Counted from the stretch's first letter, positions 35,280 through 49,270 are shown. The stretch is 64,000 nt of DNA from Acanthaster planci (GCF_001949145.1 NW_019091376.1:1976314-2040313); one strand, 5' to 3'. Numbers and translations: made by a program. Notes: generated from the sequence alone by a model not told the origin.

Positions 35280-35388
35280 CTCAAGTGACCGCGCAGTGTG
35301 GCGTTCCAGATCCACACCGCGAGAACATGGCGGCCGTCTTCTTAGCGACCTGAAATATTTAATTTTTTGCAGACGATAAAAGAGGTCG
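35280..35388 (+). promoter_or_regulatory. CpG promoter with YY1-type start and first-exon donor
   Basis: CpG-bearing sequence with AACATGGCGGCC at 35325-35336, close to the YY1 initiator AAGATGGCGGC. It is followed by a strong 5' splice site (GGTCG|GTAAGTGT, cut after 35388). An eight-codon upstream ORF (35327-35353, ATG to TGA) begins inside the YY1-like word. No coding exon lies near downstream on this strand. The next supported acceptor and coding exon is at 62377, so this may be the distant 5' UTR exon of that gene (inference). Confidence 0.5.
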
Positions 35389-35681
35389 GTAAGTGTGCTT
35401 GTAAGTGAAAGAATTCAGACAAGCTGAAAGTGAAAGTGTTTTGTTCAGAACTTGTTAGTACGCTGGCTCCTATTGAATTTCTTACTGATGGAATTTGTGG
35501 TGAAAGGGTGCAAGTCAAAAGTCGAAATTGAAAGTTTGTCTTTTTTGTTTTGTTTGTTTTTACGTATACGAACGGGCCACGTTCCACGTGAAGTTTTGTT
35601 GGCCTACCAACGTCGTAGGCTAGGCCATTGCATTGGTACTACTACTACTAGGCCTACCCCCAGAACTGAGGGGGGGGGGAG

Positions 35682-35890
35682 GTTAACTCGTACCTTGGAC
35701 AACTCGTACCTTGGACAACTCGTACCATGGACAACTCTTACCATGCTCTTACCATCCACTCAACATAACTGTGCCATTTACTACCAACTCGTACCTTTGC
35801 CGAGTCGCACCTTGCATGCCTTAGACAACTCGTACCTCTAGTAGTGGTAAAGACAACTCGTACCTTTGCGTACGAGACAACTTGTACCTT
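35682..35890. repeat. Minisatellite, 16-bp unit GACAACTCGTACCTTG
   Basis: Roughly ten units, the first three almost perfect, then decaying, with some unrelated sequence between. The core AACTCG(T/C)(A/C)CC is shared with the array at 15466-15624. A further decayed patch with TTCGCCCCAT words lies at about 36044-36122. A 9-G run precedes the array. Confidence 0.78.
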
Positions 35891-37899
35891 CACAGAAATC
35901 AGAGCCTGCTCAGAGCTTATTATTTAACTCGAACAATAATTTGATTCTTAGTCATCTTTTTGTCACCTAACTTGCCGTTTTGGCAACACTGCCTTCCCTA
36001 CACTCTGGTGGGGTGACATAATGTGAGGCTTTAGTTTACAATGACTTTGCCCCATTTCCATGTCGCCCCTAAACACTTCACCTAATCCCGGCTTCGGCCC
36101 CATTTCTACTTCGCCCCATCCGTGCTCGAGTGTGTTACAAGCACTAGCCTCTTCAAAGAATGGTCGAGAGAGGAGTTCCACAAATGGCATGGAGTTTATA
36201 TGTTTCTAGAAAATTTTCCGGCATTCACTAAATTAATGTCGACTGCGTTGTCCATGGCAAATTAATACATATGGTTGAACTAGCATAGGGTTTATTTCTC
36301 ATCCTCTTCAAGTTTATTTCAAAGCGATACTCAATTCTGTACACGTCATTCTGGTAGTTGTCGATGCATCCAGGCAGGTGCCCTTGCACGGATAAACCTC
36401 GGCGCGCTGCGGCAGGAAATTTTGTGGGAACATGCTCACTTCAAGTATGAGCAAAACTACCTAAAATTAAACACAGAAAATACGCACACAGACAAGATAC
36501 TGTAATTTTATTCTGTCACAGGGTTTTATTGTGTAGCCGGAAGTCCAGTTGATGTTCGAATAGTGTAGAATTCAGTGGGGTTTAATAGTGTCGATAAAAA
36601 TCGGTTTATATGTGAAGGATTGATACTGGCTTCTAATGAAGATGTTACATAAAATAGCTCAATATCGCTTAAATATTAAAAGCTTTTCCTCCTTTGGCTT
36701 TATCATGTGTGTCATAAATTTCTACTGCAAATATATATGTGAAGTATATGTTCAAGAAAACCCCTTCAAGAAATAGTTTCAATGGTTAATGTTGCACTCT
36801 GTGTTGGCAACACGCGGCGTGGCCTCTCCATGTGAGACTATGGCAGCGCAAGTATTGAACCCTGGCTACCGCTCTCCACCACTGCCTCTTTTGATCAACA
36901 TTCAAAGCCGTAGTCACAGGAGACAAGACCGGATTATGGCTATCGCTGTCATGCGCCGCGCCGTACAATGCTAGGTATTAACATAATTGATACACAGGCT
37001 GGGTGAACATACATTGTACATGCAGAGTAGGCCTATTGACTTTGAGTTCTCAAAGTAGCCTGGACTAGGGCCAGTCTACTACCTGTAATAGATTCCCTCC
37101 ATAGATCCTTGGCCCTATACCAAAACTGGAAAGCCTTGGGGGGTTTGTGTAAAACCTTCCTACGTGTCCTTTGACATACGGACATATCATCGGTGTTTTC
37201 ACAAAGTGACAAAAACTTCAAATTCTTGTCAAACGGACATTCCAAGATAAATGCCTTTGAAAATACCAGCCATTTCAGTAGACAGTATCAATCACTTTTA
37301 TGTTACGGATTGAGGAATTTTGACAAAGTCATGAAATGTAAGACTTGGAAAATGCTAATCTGTACATGCTGTAGTTACAGAGATGACTTTTTGTCACCAC
37401 CGGTATGTGAAAACAGAGAAACATAGAGACCAAATTTTTTGTTGGTTGTTTGTTACCAGTTACCACCGTAAGAAAGTAAACAACATTTTGCTTTGAAACT
37501 GCTAATTTGTTCTTTGGATCAAAGGAACTAAAATGGTAGGAAAAACTCCAGAATGAAAAATTATCAGTTTTCAACGTTTCGTCATTTTAGGTTTGTCGTC
37601 TTCTGCGCTCCCACTTTGCAGACGACAAACCCCACAGTTCTCGGGGTAACGGCTTCACTCACCCAAGCCAATAAATAATTCACCATTTCGGCAATTCCCT
37701 GGCCTTTTCTGTTCGTGAACATGATGTAATTCTTATCTTTATTTTGTTGTTGCAACACAAACATTTGTTAGTCTACTACACCAATTCACATCATACTCTG
37801 TTAGTCACAAAAAACTTGTGTAACTCCAGTGGTTGGTGACCTTGGATGGCATTATCTATATGGTGCTGTGTTTTATTGGAAGTTGCACGATGTATTCCT

Positions 37900-38290
37900 G
37901 GGGGATTTTCAAGATTTTCCATCTCCAAAATTCTTCAAAAATTCATATAACTTCATTTACTGGACGTTTACATCTACACGAATGACTGTCTGGTTGCTAC
38001 TCTAATCTGACAGACCCAATCTATTGACACCTAAGTATTTTAGCCAGGCCTGCCACCATGTAAAGAGAGCCCAGATTGTGCTGTGTTGCGTAATTTTCTT
38101 TTGTTCTCAAAACTGACACAGTGCACTGCTGGCGTCTTTTCAAATGCACACCAGATTAGCGTGCAGCGGTATAGTATCACTCATCCCTGGAGCTCTGGAG
38201 TGTTTTTGTCCCCGGTGGTAATCTACCAGCACTGAATGCCACAAACAGTGGTATTTATCATTCAAAACAATGACGGATTTCCTTGGCTTT
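37900..38290. mobile_element. TTAA-type MITE family A, truncated copy
   Basis: Homologous in the same order to the interior of 7579-8171: AAAATTCTTCAAAAATTCAT, GCTACTCTAATCTGACAGAC, TTTAGCCAGGCCTGCC, TTTTGTCCCCGGTGGTAATC, AAACAATGACGGAT. The TIR ends were not found, so the edges are approximate. Confidence 0.65.
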
Positions 38291-39989
38291 TGACAACAGG
38301 ATTGAGAAGCGAAGCACTTACTGCATATGTGCAGTGTCCCGTGATTGACATGTACATGTAGCCATGCTAATTACAGCGCTTCAGGCCTGTGCTAAAATAC
38401 ATGTATATTCAAATATTCAATTCATTATCAAATATTTGTTTCTTCCATTTGAATATTCATAGTGTGGTACAATAAAAAACAGGAAGAAAGTCTGTGATCC
38501 ATTTATTCCTGGCTGGTCTGGTTCCTGTTTCCAGTGCTGCAAATTTGTGCAATAGAAGTAGACTGCCATCAGTCTACAGTTGCCGTAACTGTAGCCATGG
38601 TAAAAAAAATAGTTTCATTCATTGACAAATTGATGTACATGTGGTCTACTCAGCTTGGCCTCATGGAATAGAACTTTTAATCTGTCACCTTATTCGATTA
38701 TTCTTAACCATGAACATTCATTGTTTGTATACATGTACGTGTATGGATATTTATGTTTCTTTTTTCAAGGTCTGTGAGCACCTTCTGAGATGCATCTACA
38801 TGTAGTTTTGCCAGCAAGGAGGGTCAAGATAAACAGTTGCCGAATTCTTTTGCATTCTAGACAATGATTCTACGTTACCGTGGCATCTTCTTAGAGGTAA
38901 ACAAAAAAATTAGGATAATGTTGTACAGGATGTATGTATTCACCAATTTCATAACAGTTGCCATTAATTAGTGTATACAGTACCATTGAACCGGGAACGT
39001 AAGGACCTAGTAAGTGTTAGCTCCATTCTGAGTAAAACTCGGCAATTATGATACCGTCTCTGCAGGAAGGGGTACTTTGTGGCCTAACTCACTCTTGTCA
39101 ATGAAGGACATCGTACAGTACCTTTGGTTTGTACATGATGGCACAGAGTGCACGTGACCAGTATTCAGTGAACTAGTTACATTTCTGCAGTATCCTTGCA
39201 TGACAGGAATGCATCGGAATATGAGCATGTGATAGATTTCTTTTTTATGAAAGAAATGAGGGAATTCTAGAAGTACATGTACCGGTACATGCCAAGTTCA
39301 AGATGTACTCAAAAACGTATGAATCATCATGTTTGTAACTTCCAGGATACCATCATCATTATTATTACCACTTTATATTTCTTAGGTAACTTATTAATTG
39401 ATATTCAGCAAAGCAGGAGTTGCCAATCCATTTGTAAAACAATTCTCATAGTGCCTGGATGTATTGAGTAGTGTCCTTGCATCATAAGAAAATACCACCG
39501 TTTGCGTACAAGGAGGCTTAGCTCATCTCTATTAACAAGGGGTGGTTGGCCCTGTGGTTTACTGAAGCATGTTGTGTCCAACATGTACACAAAACAGGTG
39601 CGTTTACACAATGCATCCGCCCCGAGAGATATTGTTGCTAGGTTACTAAGCGGGGGCTCTCATGCGTGCATTGAGTCCACGTACACATGAGACTAATTTC
39701 ACTGTTACCGGTACCACTCTTTGTTTGAATTTTTGTATGAGTGTGGTGGGACATCTTCCAGGCACTCATTAAGCACCTAGCACCTGTAATTTTTTATCCA
39801 CTTAGCTTACAGTGTGATCATGTTGTGCATGAGCACAAAATCTCCAAGAAATAGAAAGGAGCCATTATTTCAATGATTTAACTCCCTTGTGTAACACGTA
39901 CATGTAGCTTGCACTTGTTACATTTGGGGTTAAACTTTGAGAGTATCTGGTAATGACACCATGGAATTCTCAAAAGTGCCCTGGACACT

Positions 39990-40206
39990 GTAGCTTGAAA
40001 ACCCTAAGAAACCTGTAGAGAGAAGACAATTAGAAGCAGTTACAGTACTAGAGGTGGGAGGAAAACCACAGAGGAATATTCTGGGTAAAACCCATGGAAT
40101 CAGGTAGGGACTGAAAACCCAAACCACATGTGGACCGAGCTGGAAATTGAACCCAGGCTACAGAGGTGGAAGGCGAGGAAAGAACCATTACGCCAACCTG
40201 ACTTCC
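39990..40206 (-). mobile_element. tRNA-derived SINE, copy 2
   Basis: On the minus strand there is box A-like TTGGCGTAATGGTTC, box B-like GGGTTCAATTTCC (40142-40154), then the same body words as copy 1 at 27590-27806 (TTTTCAGTCCCTACCTGATT, GTGGGTTTTACCC). The left edge is approximate. Confidence 0.7.
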
Positions 40207-42195
40207 CAGTCTATTGTGAATAATAGTTGCTGTAAGTTATTTGTTCAAACAATCAGATCTGAATGTGATTCAAGCATTGGCAATGGTTGTCCATACTGAC
40301 ATGCAGGTACAAGAGGAACAATGTCTCCACTAGTGGGGGGGGGGATTTTGGAGACCCATCAAAATCAATTGAGTCCAAACTAACACTTTTTTCTTCAGCG
40401 TGGCTTGTTGCTGTTAACTGATAATATTGTGATGACAAGTCTCTGAATTTCTTGGAGAGCTTCATGAATGTGTAATTGTGTGCAGATTAATGTGTTAAAG
40501 TAACTTGAAAAGTACTGCCAACTCAAAGAATCATTGTAAATTTCCTTCATATCTTAGTTGTGTAGAAAATTAAGATAAAGTTGTAAAGTATTAGAGTAGT
40601 CAGGTCCCAAGTGGACTGCATACCTATTACATATATCAGAACCAGAGAGTCCAAAGATAATCTGTCAAATGCGGCATCATGCATTTTCATTTACAGTGAT
40701 TGCAGTTTACATGGTCTTTTCATTGCAAAACCTAGACAGGTCTCAAACTGCACCTTGGTTTTACTGGAGGTGTTTCATTGTATAACTTTAGTCTTGAGGG
40801 CAGTCTGACTCGGGAACGACAAATGCTTTCCTGTGATACGCGTATTGAGAAAATGATGAAAACAGAGGCAAATACATGTAACTCCGTGCAAGGTGTCAGT
40901 TGACAATATTTCATGAATTTCAGTAGTTCAGAGTTAAATCATCTACAGTACTCTGACCCAAAATAAACCCTCTTGCATATTTTCCAAGTTTTAGTTTAAT
41001 TGTCCAGATGTTTGCAAATATTTCTTAGTTCAGCATGCACTCGTATGAGCATAAATTTCCTCCATAAAATTGACTGGTACTGTAGTCTTTTGCCCTGGTC
41101 ATTATCCATGTAAAAATGCAAGTATTTAGATCACAGTATCAATTATAAAATGGTTTTCATATTCACTTTAAAAATCCGCTGATCAACTGGAACTTATGCC
41201 CGTGATGGAAAACAGAAAGTACATTGTACATAGCACATGTACTTGTTATTTATATACTGGTATATTCCTTCATCATATGCACAAGCCACACAATTGCTGT
41301 ATGCGTTGAGAATGTAATGTGTAGTGTACGTATCGCGCCGTGTCACTGATAAATAGCGCATCGCATAGGAGACAGAATTTCCCCTTTTAGGGCCTCACAT
41401 CCTGCATAATACCAGACCCTCAATGCCGCACTGACGTGAATCCTCCCACAGAAGTTCAAAGGTCATCTCAGCTGTCAATACAGGGCTCCTATTGGCCAAA
41501 TCAGGGGATGTCTCGTCAGCCCACATACGGAGCCTGGGTGCCAGGAAAATGCCCATGCGCTATATGCAATCATGTGTTGTGAAGTAAAAGAAACTTGCAT
41601 GGATGAAAAATATATTTCCTCCCAAACCGGCAGTATTCCCAACCACGTACATGCACATGTCTAGGTGTAGGAGCTTTCAGTTCCTGAACCCTAAGCATAC
41701 AGATGTACAGATGTATATTTGAAAGTAAAGGAGTTCTATGTTTCATTTACTTTTGTGCGTGCAAAGTTTACATGATTACGAAGCAAATGGAAAAACCCCT
41801 TGAATACACGTACGGCCGGGTACATGTACATGTATATGTATGCGTAGTTTAATGTTTCTTTACCAATTCCATGTGTGCATGGCTGATGCATGTAGCGGTA
41901 GTGTGTATAAAAGGGTTACAGACTAGAGTTTTTCCATGTTCTTTCTCCTATGTGTTCATACATGTATACCGGTACTTTACACCGCGCACTATACAAAGAG
42001 ATATTTGTTGTCTTCATGTTTGATGCATTGTTAGGAATATTAGGAAATGAATACATCAGACATTGGCCTTGTCAGCTATGCAAATTATAATCATATAATG
42101 ATGAAATTACTGCATGTTAAGCCCTAGAACACATTAGAATTAGGTTATTGATGTGTTCAGCATGTTTATTACATGTATGTCTGTACGAACTCTTG

Positions 42196-42533
42196 TTAAC
42201 CCCTTCGCGACAGATGATGGTAAAAGCCGCCGTAAAAATTGAGATCCTTAGCCCGCGTTTTAGCTATTATTCTCGGCCCACGCTCGAGCGAACACGGTTA
42301 AAGAAGGCAGACCCTGGCTTTTGTATATATGGTGATTGGCCTGTGTGTGTAGCCCAGAAATGAAAAGACCGAATTTGCGTCATAATTACCAGCTTCACAA
42401 TAGTCCCCACTTTGAAAAGAAGTAACGGGAATGTGGAAGCATGAGTAGAGCCGCATGCCACCGAACAANNNNNNNGAGGCTGGAATTCTCGGAGTCGGCT
42501 TTCAGAAAAAAGTTCCCATCGTCAAGGGGTTAA
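42196..42533. mobile_element. TTAA-bounded MITE-like element containing the assembly gap
   Basis: Left end TTAACCCCTTCGCGACAG. Right end, in reverse complement, TTAACCCCTTGACGATGG. Both are bounded by TTAA, and the 338-bp interior has no coding capacity. The ends differ from family A (TTAACCACTT), so this is another TTAA-type family. The gap at 42469-42475 lies inside. Confidence 0.6.
42469..42475. other. Assembly gap (seven N)
   Basis: Seven consecutive undetermined bases. The true length is unknown. Confidence 0.98.
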
Positions 42534-43390
42534 TACAAACATACATGAACAATATGTACATTTTATTGGAAAACGTGGTCTGTCTGATAGCGATGGCTGG
42601 TGTACATGCAGCTCGCAATGTCAGTAACACTAAATGCCGCCCCTCATTTCTTAAAATAGTTTGTCTCCTGGAAATGTCTTAGAGCTCCTTCATGGAATCA
42701 TCTCTTAAATCAGTCGTACCCAACCAAAAGTTTCTCCAAAATACGGAATGAGAGGAAAAACAGGAAGTGGTACTTCTGTCACCGTACCATGCTGTACTTT
42801 GGAGTCGTCACTCTCTGTGGACATGCATTTGCCAAATTTTGAGCTATGGTTAAAACAAGTAAGGTGCTGATGTGCATACATAATCATCTGACAATTTGTT
42901 TTAAATCTCATGTGCAAAACCCCAGGTCTGTGAATAGAGAGGGGGACAGGATGCCCCTTCCCCATTGGCCACAGTCTGCTTATTCAAGTCTTTCTTAATG
43001 AACTTACTATTAACAATCGAGTGCATACTGAAGTTTTTAAATTTCCACGAGTAATCAGCTTTATATTGGATTTAGAAAGGTATAGTCTGGTAAAAAGCCC
43101 CTCCTCCCCTTCACCAGGCCGGTCCAAGGTGAATCCATCCTTCAAATGTCTTCAAGTAGTGAAGTTACATGTACATGTGTACACAATTTGGGTATGTTTG
43201 GTTTTTTTTGGACACTGGATCCAGAAAAGTGTGGCAAGCCATGACTGTTGTGAAAGAGCTTTCGCCTAGAAAAGTTCTTGTCATACATGTACATGTAGGT
43301 CTGAGATACGAGTCTTGTCATACCGTGGCTGTGTTCAATTTCCATGTGTGTGCGGCTTTTTTGGAAAGATGACACAATTATTTTGCAAGG

Positions 43391-43410
43391 TACATGTACA
43401 TGTACATGTA
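43391..43410. repeat. TACATG microsatellite
   Basis: Three full TACATG units plus TA. Confidence 0.8.
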
Positions 43411-44873
43411 TCCATCCAGTAATAAGATTTTACCATGAACATGATTGGCATGTAACAGATATTTAATATTCTTGCCAAATTTCAGCCACTATATGAAACT
43501 GCTTAGTGCTACATGTAACTCGCCATTCAAAGTGAAGACTGCTGGGCATATCCCTGTTTGTGCTCAACTTATGGAAAACTTGGACATTTGTACAACTTGT
43601 GTACATGTCTCCCTCTGTATTCTGAAATCATGCATCAATAAAGTGGGTACACTAAAAGCCTAAACCACAAAGTGGACATGCTAAAAACCTCAATGCACTG
43701 TCAGTGGACGAGTTTGTCCTTTTGCTCATTGTGAATCTGTACAAACACGTGCACATTGTGCATTGCAGATGAATTTTGTTGAGGCTTGTCGATGTATCAT
43801 ACATGTACTATTGATAGAAAGCACGTTTTTTATATGTGGTACTTGCATGTTACGTATTTAGCATACCGTTCGGAATTCATTCCATCTTACCGGTATTTCA
43901 ATATGTTCTATAGACACGCGCATGAATTCAAAATGTCTGTGTTCAGAATGGCGTCAAAGCCTCCCCACGCGGGAAATGAGGAGTCAAGTAATTATAGCTG
44001 AGGTACGGAGTACAAGTGGCAAAATCATAAATTCATGTCTCTTGAATGTACATGTAAGCTTTTGATTGTTTATTTTTTCCTTCCACAAGCTCTCATTAGA
44101 GAGCATGGCACATTTAGGCCAGAGTAGAAAACATACATGTACATGTGCATGTACGGTGTAAAGAACCTATAATCTTGCTATAGACTTTGCAGGCTTTTTT
44201 CTTGTCTGGGCTCAGATAAAGAAATGAATTACAAGGCATGTACCGCACTTACACAGAATTACATGTTCATGTATGACATCATGGCTTACCATTTTTGTTA
44301 GTAAAAATGTACAACTGTATATGGTATGTATGAGTGGATATCAGTAGGTCTACAGTACTCGTATGATGTCCAGTGAAATTTCACTTGCAGTTTGGGCTCA
44401 GAATCAGGGCAAAGGCTCCAGTGTTTTTTAAACAGGTGGGTTTTGTTTAACCTTGAACCTTTTCCACACTACCGGTACATGAACGTGCATGTACATGTGC
44501 GGGTACATTCACGATGATTAGTGTGTGAAGAAGGTAGTTGCGTGTTTGCCACTGTTCCACCATTGAAAAGGAGCATGCGAAAAAAATTGGAATGAGATTT
44601 GTCACATACTGATCCGGCACAAACTTTCCCAATATATAGCCAACAGATGCTGTTTCAAAACTGTTTATTAACACCTGCGATTACCCAGTATTGCTGAATC
44701 TTGCCTTGTGGTTGAATATGTTAATGACTCTGTATGTATGGAGATCATGCAGCGAACACTTAGGGGGCACATTGTACCCACCTGTACCCGTACAGTAAAG
44801 CTGTGTACTCCTGGCCGGTGTTGATGCCAAATGATACCAGACCCTACCCACAGCCAGCCTGTTGGATTTACTG

Positions 44874-44899
44874 TGCATGTACATGTACATGTACATGTA
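44874..44899. repeat. TACATG microsatellite
   Basis: About four TACATG units, one of the longest perfect runs in the right half. Confidence 0.8.
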
Positions 44900-45667
44900 T
44901 TCCGTAGCTGTTTAGCATACCACTTGCTGGCACCACCACACTGCTGTGACTTTGTTGTACGTGTACATACATAGAGTTGTACATGTACATGTAGTGCATT
45001 ACTGTCAGTAAAACTGAGCAAAGCGTAAGCTCCAGCTTCAATGTACCGTACCGTACTGCAGATCAAAGACCACAGTTCATGTACATGTATTTGAAGAAAC
45101 TGCCGTTAACTTGTAAGTGAACTTGTGGTTTGTTTCCATTGTTTTTTCGTCAGTGTGCGTGATAAGAAATTTGAGCGGATACTCTGTACAATACTAGGCC
45201 TACTATGTACCGGTGTTTTCCATTTACTGCTTATACGCTAAAACACTTGCACATGATGGCGAAATTATTTTGTACCCCCAGTACATGTGTGGTGGTGTAC
45301 ATGTATAGAAAATTTAGGTTGATAGGAAAAAATTGCAAGAAACTATCATTTGTTATGTAAGAAATTTGTATTATTCGAGAGAAAGTGTTGCTCAAAAAGT
45401 TTCTGCTTGCCAACTGTCCCTGTAAGGCTGTATAGAGACAGTCTTTAAAGGCAGGGACAGTCTGCTGCCGTGCTGGTTCATGCATGCACCTGTACTGTTC
45501 ATGGAGGAGCAATGGCCTACATGTACAATCTGTTTATCATCATAGTCTGATGGTACACTGTATGTGCTGTCTTCTTTTTGTCAACCTGCTCACGCACCAT
45601 TTAATCTACTCCCATCAAGTCCTCCTTAAGCCCTTGCCTCCATTTGACATTGTGCGCCTATGTTACC

Positions 45668-45688
45668 AGTACATGTACATGTACATGT
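45668..45688. repeat. TACATG microsatellite
   Basis: Three and a half TACATG units. Further TACATG and TACCGGTA words cluster at 45710-45840. Confidence 0.8.
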
Positions 45689-48600
45689 GGCTAGTCCATG
45701 ATACCACCATGGAGAATATACATGTACATGTGCATAATACCAACATACCGGTACCGGTGTTACGTGTACATGCAACATGTACGTGTTCATGTATGTACCA
45801 GTAGATTAGAGATTTAAATGTGTGACATGTACATGTATAGTATGTTCTGTCTCTTTTCGGTGTTGAAATTGCACAAATGCACACATGCAAAACTCATAAC
45901 CAAACAACTTGGTGTTTCCTGGAAACCCATTGTGGCTTGTACCCAGTAATTGTGTGGGCACGGCCGCAACAACTGCGCTTGCAGCTTTGACCATGGTTAG
46001 TGCTGGCACATGAACTACAGGGCGTAAAACTGTATGCATACACTGTACATGTATATGTACAGTAGACATGTACATGTCACTTCTTCTGGATTGTCTATGA
46101 ATGTTGCTGCTGTGAAACAAGATCTTGGAGCTTTAAATGTAATAAATTGGGGTGTGCATTTACCTTGGTAAATTTATGTACATGTATGCTGATTTATAAA
46201 AAGAAAACCTATTGGACACCATGACTATTATACAAGTACTGGGTAGAGAATGTTTGTGAATATGATTGCAGGGGTAAATAATTTTGTAAGGTAACATTGG
46301 AGAATTCCATTCCACATCGTAAAGCAGATTAAAATGAAACGCTTTATCCATCACTGAATGAACTACCGGTAGTTGGGTTTTTTTGCATTGCACGATTGTG
46401 AAACAATCACTGTTAATATTTTATACAACACCCTTAGGAAATCCTCATCATCTGACTTGTACAGAAACTTAAATATCCTTTCTCCCTATGGCATTGTAAC
46501 GTGACATTAAGTTGTAGCGGTACACTTCCGAGTCACTCATTGTGCTTCGTAAGACGTTCCTGTTTGTCTTGCACTTGCCCCTTTGTCATAGCCGATATCC
46601 TTTCGTCACCGTCTTCATGAAGAGGCAAAGGTCTCGCCACAGAGTAAAAACTAGTTTTGGGGGAAATCTCTTTTGATGTTAGTCTCTTTTTCAAATAGTT
46701 ATTTCCCCAGTATTTAGCAATTCTTTGACTTGACAAATGCTACCTCTTGAAAGAAGGGATCTTTAATGATACCAAACTACAAAATAATATCTACAGAAAG
46801 CAATTTAATTTGTTTCATTTGTAAACAAACACTTTTGTCTGTTCGTGAAAACACTAAAATTCATGTGACTTTTGTCTCTTCATGAAAACAACACGCACAA
46901 AACACGTTTTGCTATTGCGCGTGCCAGGTTCAGGGGAACTTTGCCCTATAGCAGTCAACATGATTTGGCTGATTTCAACCGATTTGGTAAAAATTGATTC
47001 AACCGGATTGTAGGCATCTCATAGCCTTATTGATTTGGCACCAACACAAAAATTTGAAAAAAAAAATCATCATTTGGGGCCACTTTGTTCTTAGTGAAAA
47101 GAGTGATGATTTGACAGCATACGTACCGGTATTTAATTCCTTTTTTATTCATTTAAGTTCAGAAATTTGAAACATTTTGAGTATCGTTTTCGTGGAATCA
47201 TTAACCAAATTTATATGGCCTTTTATTATTTACCTTTCCTCCAAACACATAAAACTAGTAGCACTTTTATGGGGGGGGGATATAAAATGTATGTGAGAGT
47301 ATTCATCATTACTACATGTACCTTTTGTCATACAGGTGTAACGTTTGTTTCTCAATATTGTCAGGGTGTGATGAGGCTTGAAGTTACGCCACAGTCTGCA
47401 GTTGCTAGTTTATTTCACGTGGACCCTGTACCGGTAGCGGAACCAGGGTGCAATTTCTTCGGGGATGTCAGGGCAGATAGAGGGAATATTTCTCAAGCCT
47501 GAAGTGAACTCCATGTACATGTGCCTTACGGCTTGTACATGTACATGGATTGTGTAAATTTCAACATTGCAAAGGGGAGCGGGATCGTGGGGGGATGTTA
47601 CAGACTTTTGATGGGGGGGGGAACCATGTTCCCCCATCCCCCTCCTTCCGTACGTTCTTTATTACACTGCTGCGTTGTACCGTACATGTACATGTATGTG
47701 TAAACAGTTTTGCCCTGCATTGAGGAGAAGATTTCTTTTGTTTGGCATTAAATTTGTCTTCACAATAACTATCAGTCAACATGTACTTAGTCCCACAGCT
47801 AAAATGCCAGTATGCGTGTACCGTCACATCAACTCCGCCCGCTAGCCTTATTAAACTTGTTGATCTCGGTTACAAGCCTTTGTTCTACACTGTACCAGTA
47901 CCAAAGAGCTACACTCACACTTTTGTACCATACCGGTAGATGACCATGTCCAGTGTTTCCATGGAAGTATTTGAGAAGATGAACATGTAATCTAAGCCCA
48001 CATACATGTGATACATAAAACAGGTACATGCATGTACGTCTACGCATCATAACTAATATCATTAGGCCTACCGGTACACGAAACTCTTGGTTGTAACTAG
48101 ACTGGTTTTTGAGGGGTGACTCTTGCATCAGTAAAATTATCAACATTTACAAATCCTGATAATCAACACGTACTGTTTCAAACTTTCATAGAAAGTTTTG
48201 TTCAAAGATTTTTATTTGTATTTATTACGGGCTCAACTGCTGTACTGCCTTTGCTTGTTTTTTTCAAATCACATCAGCTCAAATCAGTGGTTTTGCATAC
48301 TCTGAACAATTACGTACAATTTCTTACTCCAGCGCAGATATTTTGAGTGTTTTTTAGTCCTATGTTTTCGGTGTTGAAATATTTGATGGAAGCGCTTTCC
48401 GCCATGTTCTGAAGGGTCTTGTTCACCCTTCAGGGGCCCCATGTGCTTACTGCCACTTCCTGCCCACCCGGCCCCGTGCCCGAATGAGGGTGGACTGTAA
48501 CGTGTACGTTAAGTGCAGCACAGAGGCAATGCTGTGGAGGGCAAGGTTCACCGATCGCAGCACTGCGATTGGCCAGCCGTAACCCATGAGGCCATGGGTA

Positions 48601-48762
48601 TGGCATTCCATACGCTGGCAAAGTTTATGTAAATGGGAAGTCTGGTGTATCCATACGTGCCTGTGTGTGTGTAGTGTGCATTATACAGTTCATGTACATG
48701 TAGGTTGTTGTTTGGAATATGGAGTCTGTTGTGGGGGCTAGCTCAGTTGGCAACCTTCCCAT

Positions 48763-48788
48763 GGTTGGTTGGTTGGTTGGTTGGTTGG
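48763..48788. repeat. GGTT microsatellite
   Basis: Six and a half perfect GGTT units. Confidence 0.85.
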
Positions 48789-49270
48789 CAGTGGCAGTAC
48801 TACTTCTAAAACTCTTGGCATTTGTAGAACTGTTGCTCTCAAAGAACTGTGCTACCGATACATGGACATGAATAGAGATGGCCTTCCTCACGTGCATGTG
48901 CCATGTACATGTAGAACACACCTGTTGAAAGTTACATTTATGCACAAGTTTATTTGAGAACTTATATGCGTTAATGGGGTGTACGTGTAAATGTGCATTA
49001 TGTGGTAGATCCAGTCACACAGTTGCAAGGATTGTTTACAATTTGCATGCACATAACACTGCAGTCTACCGGTAGCTTTTTTTCCCTGTCAGAAACCATT
49101 CTGCACAAATACAAACAATACTTACATTTCAGTAAAAAGCTCTTTCCCTACAAATGTGCTCGTTAAAGTACACAAGAAAATTTGCTGTCTTAAACTTTTA
49201 TAAGCATTTGCTGTCTTTATGTGCATTAGAATCTACAAAGTTCACCTAATGTTGCCTGGGACTTGAACTC

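Noticed and set aside
35452-35841. 129-codon frame near the 35.3 kb promoter
   Set aside because: It runs into the 16-bp minisatellite and its translation is repeat-derived.
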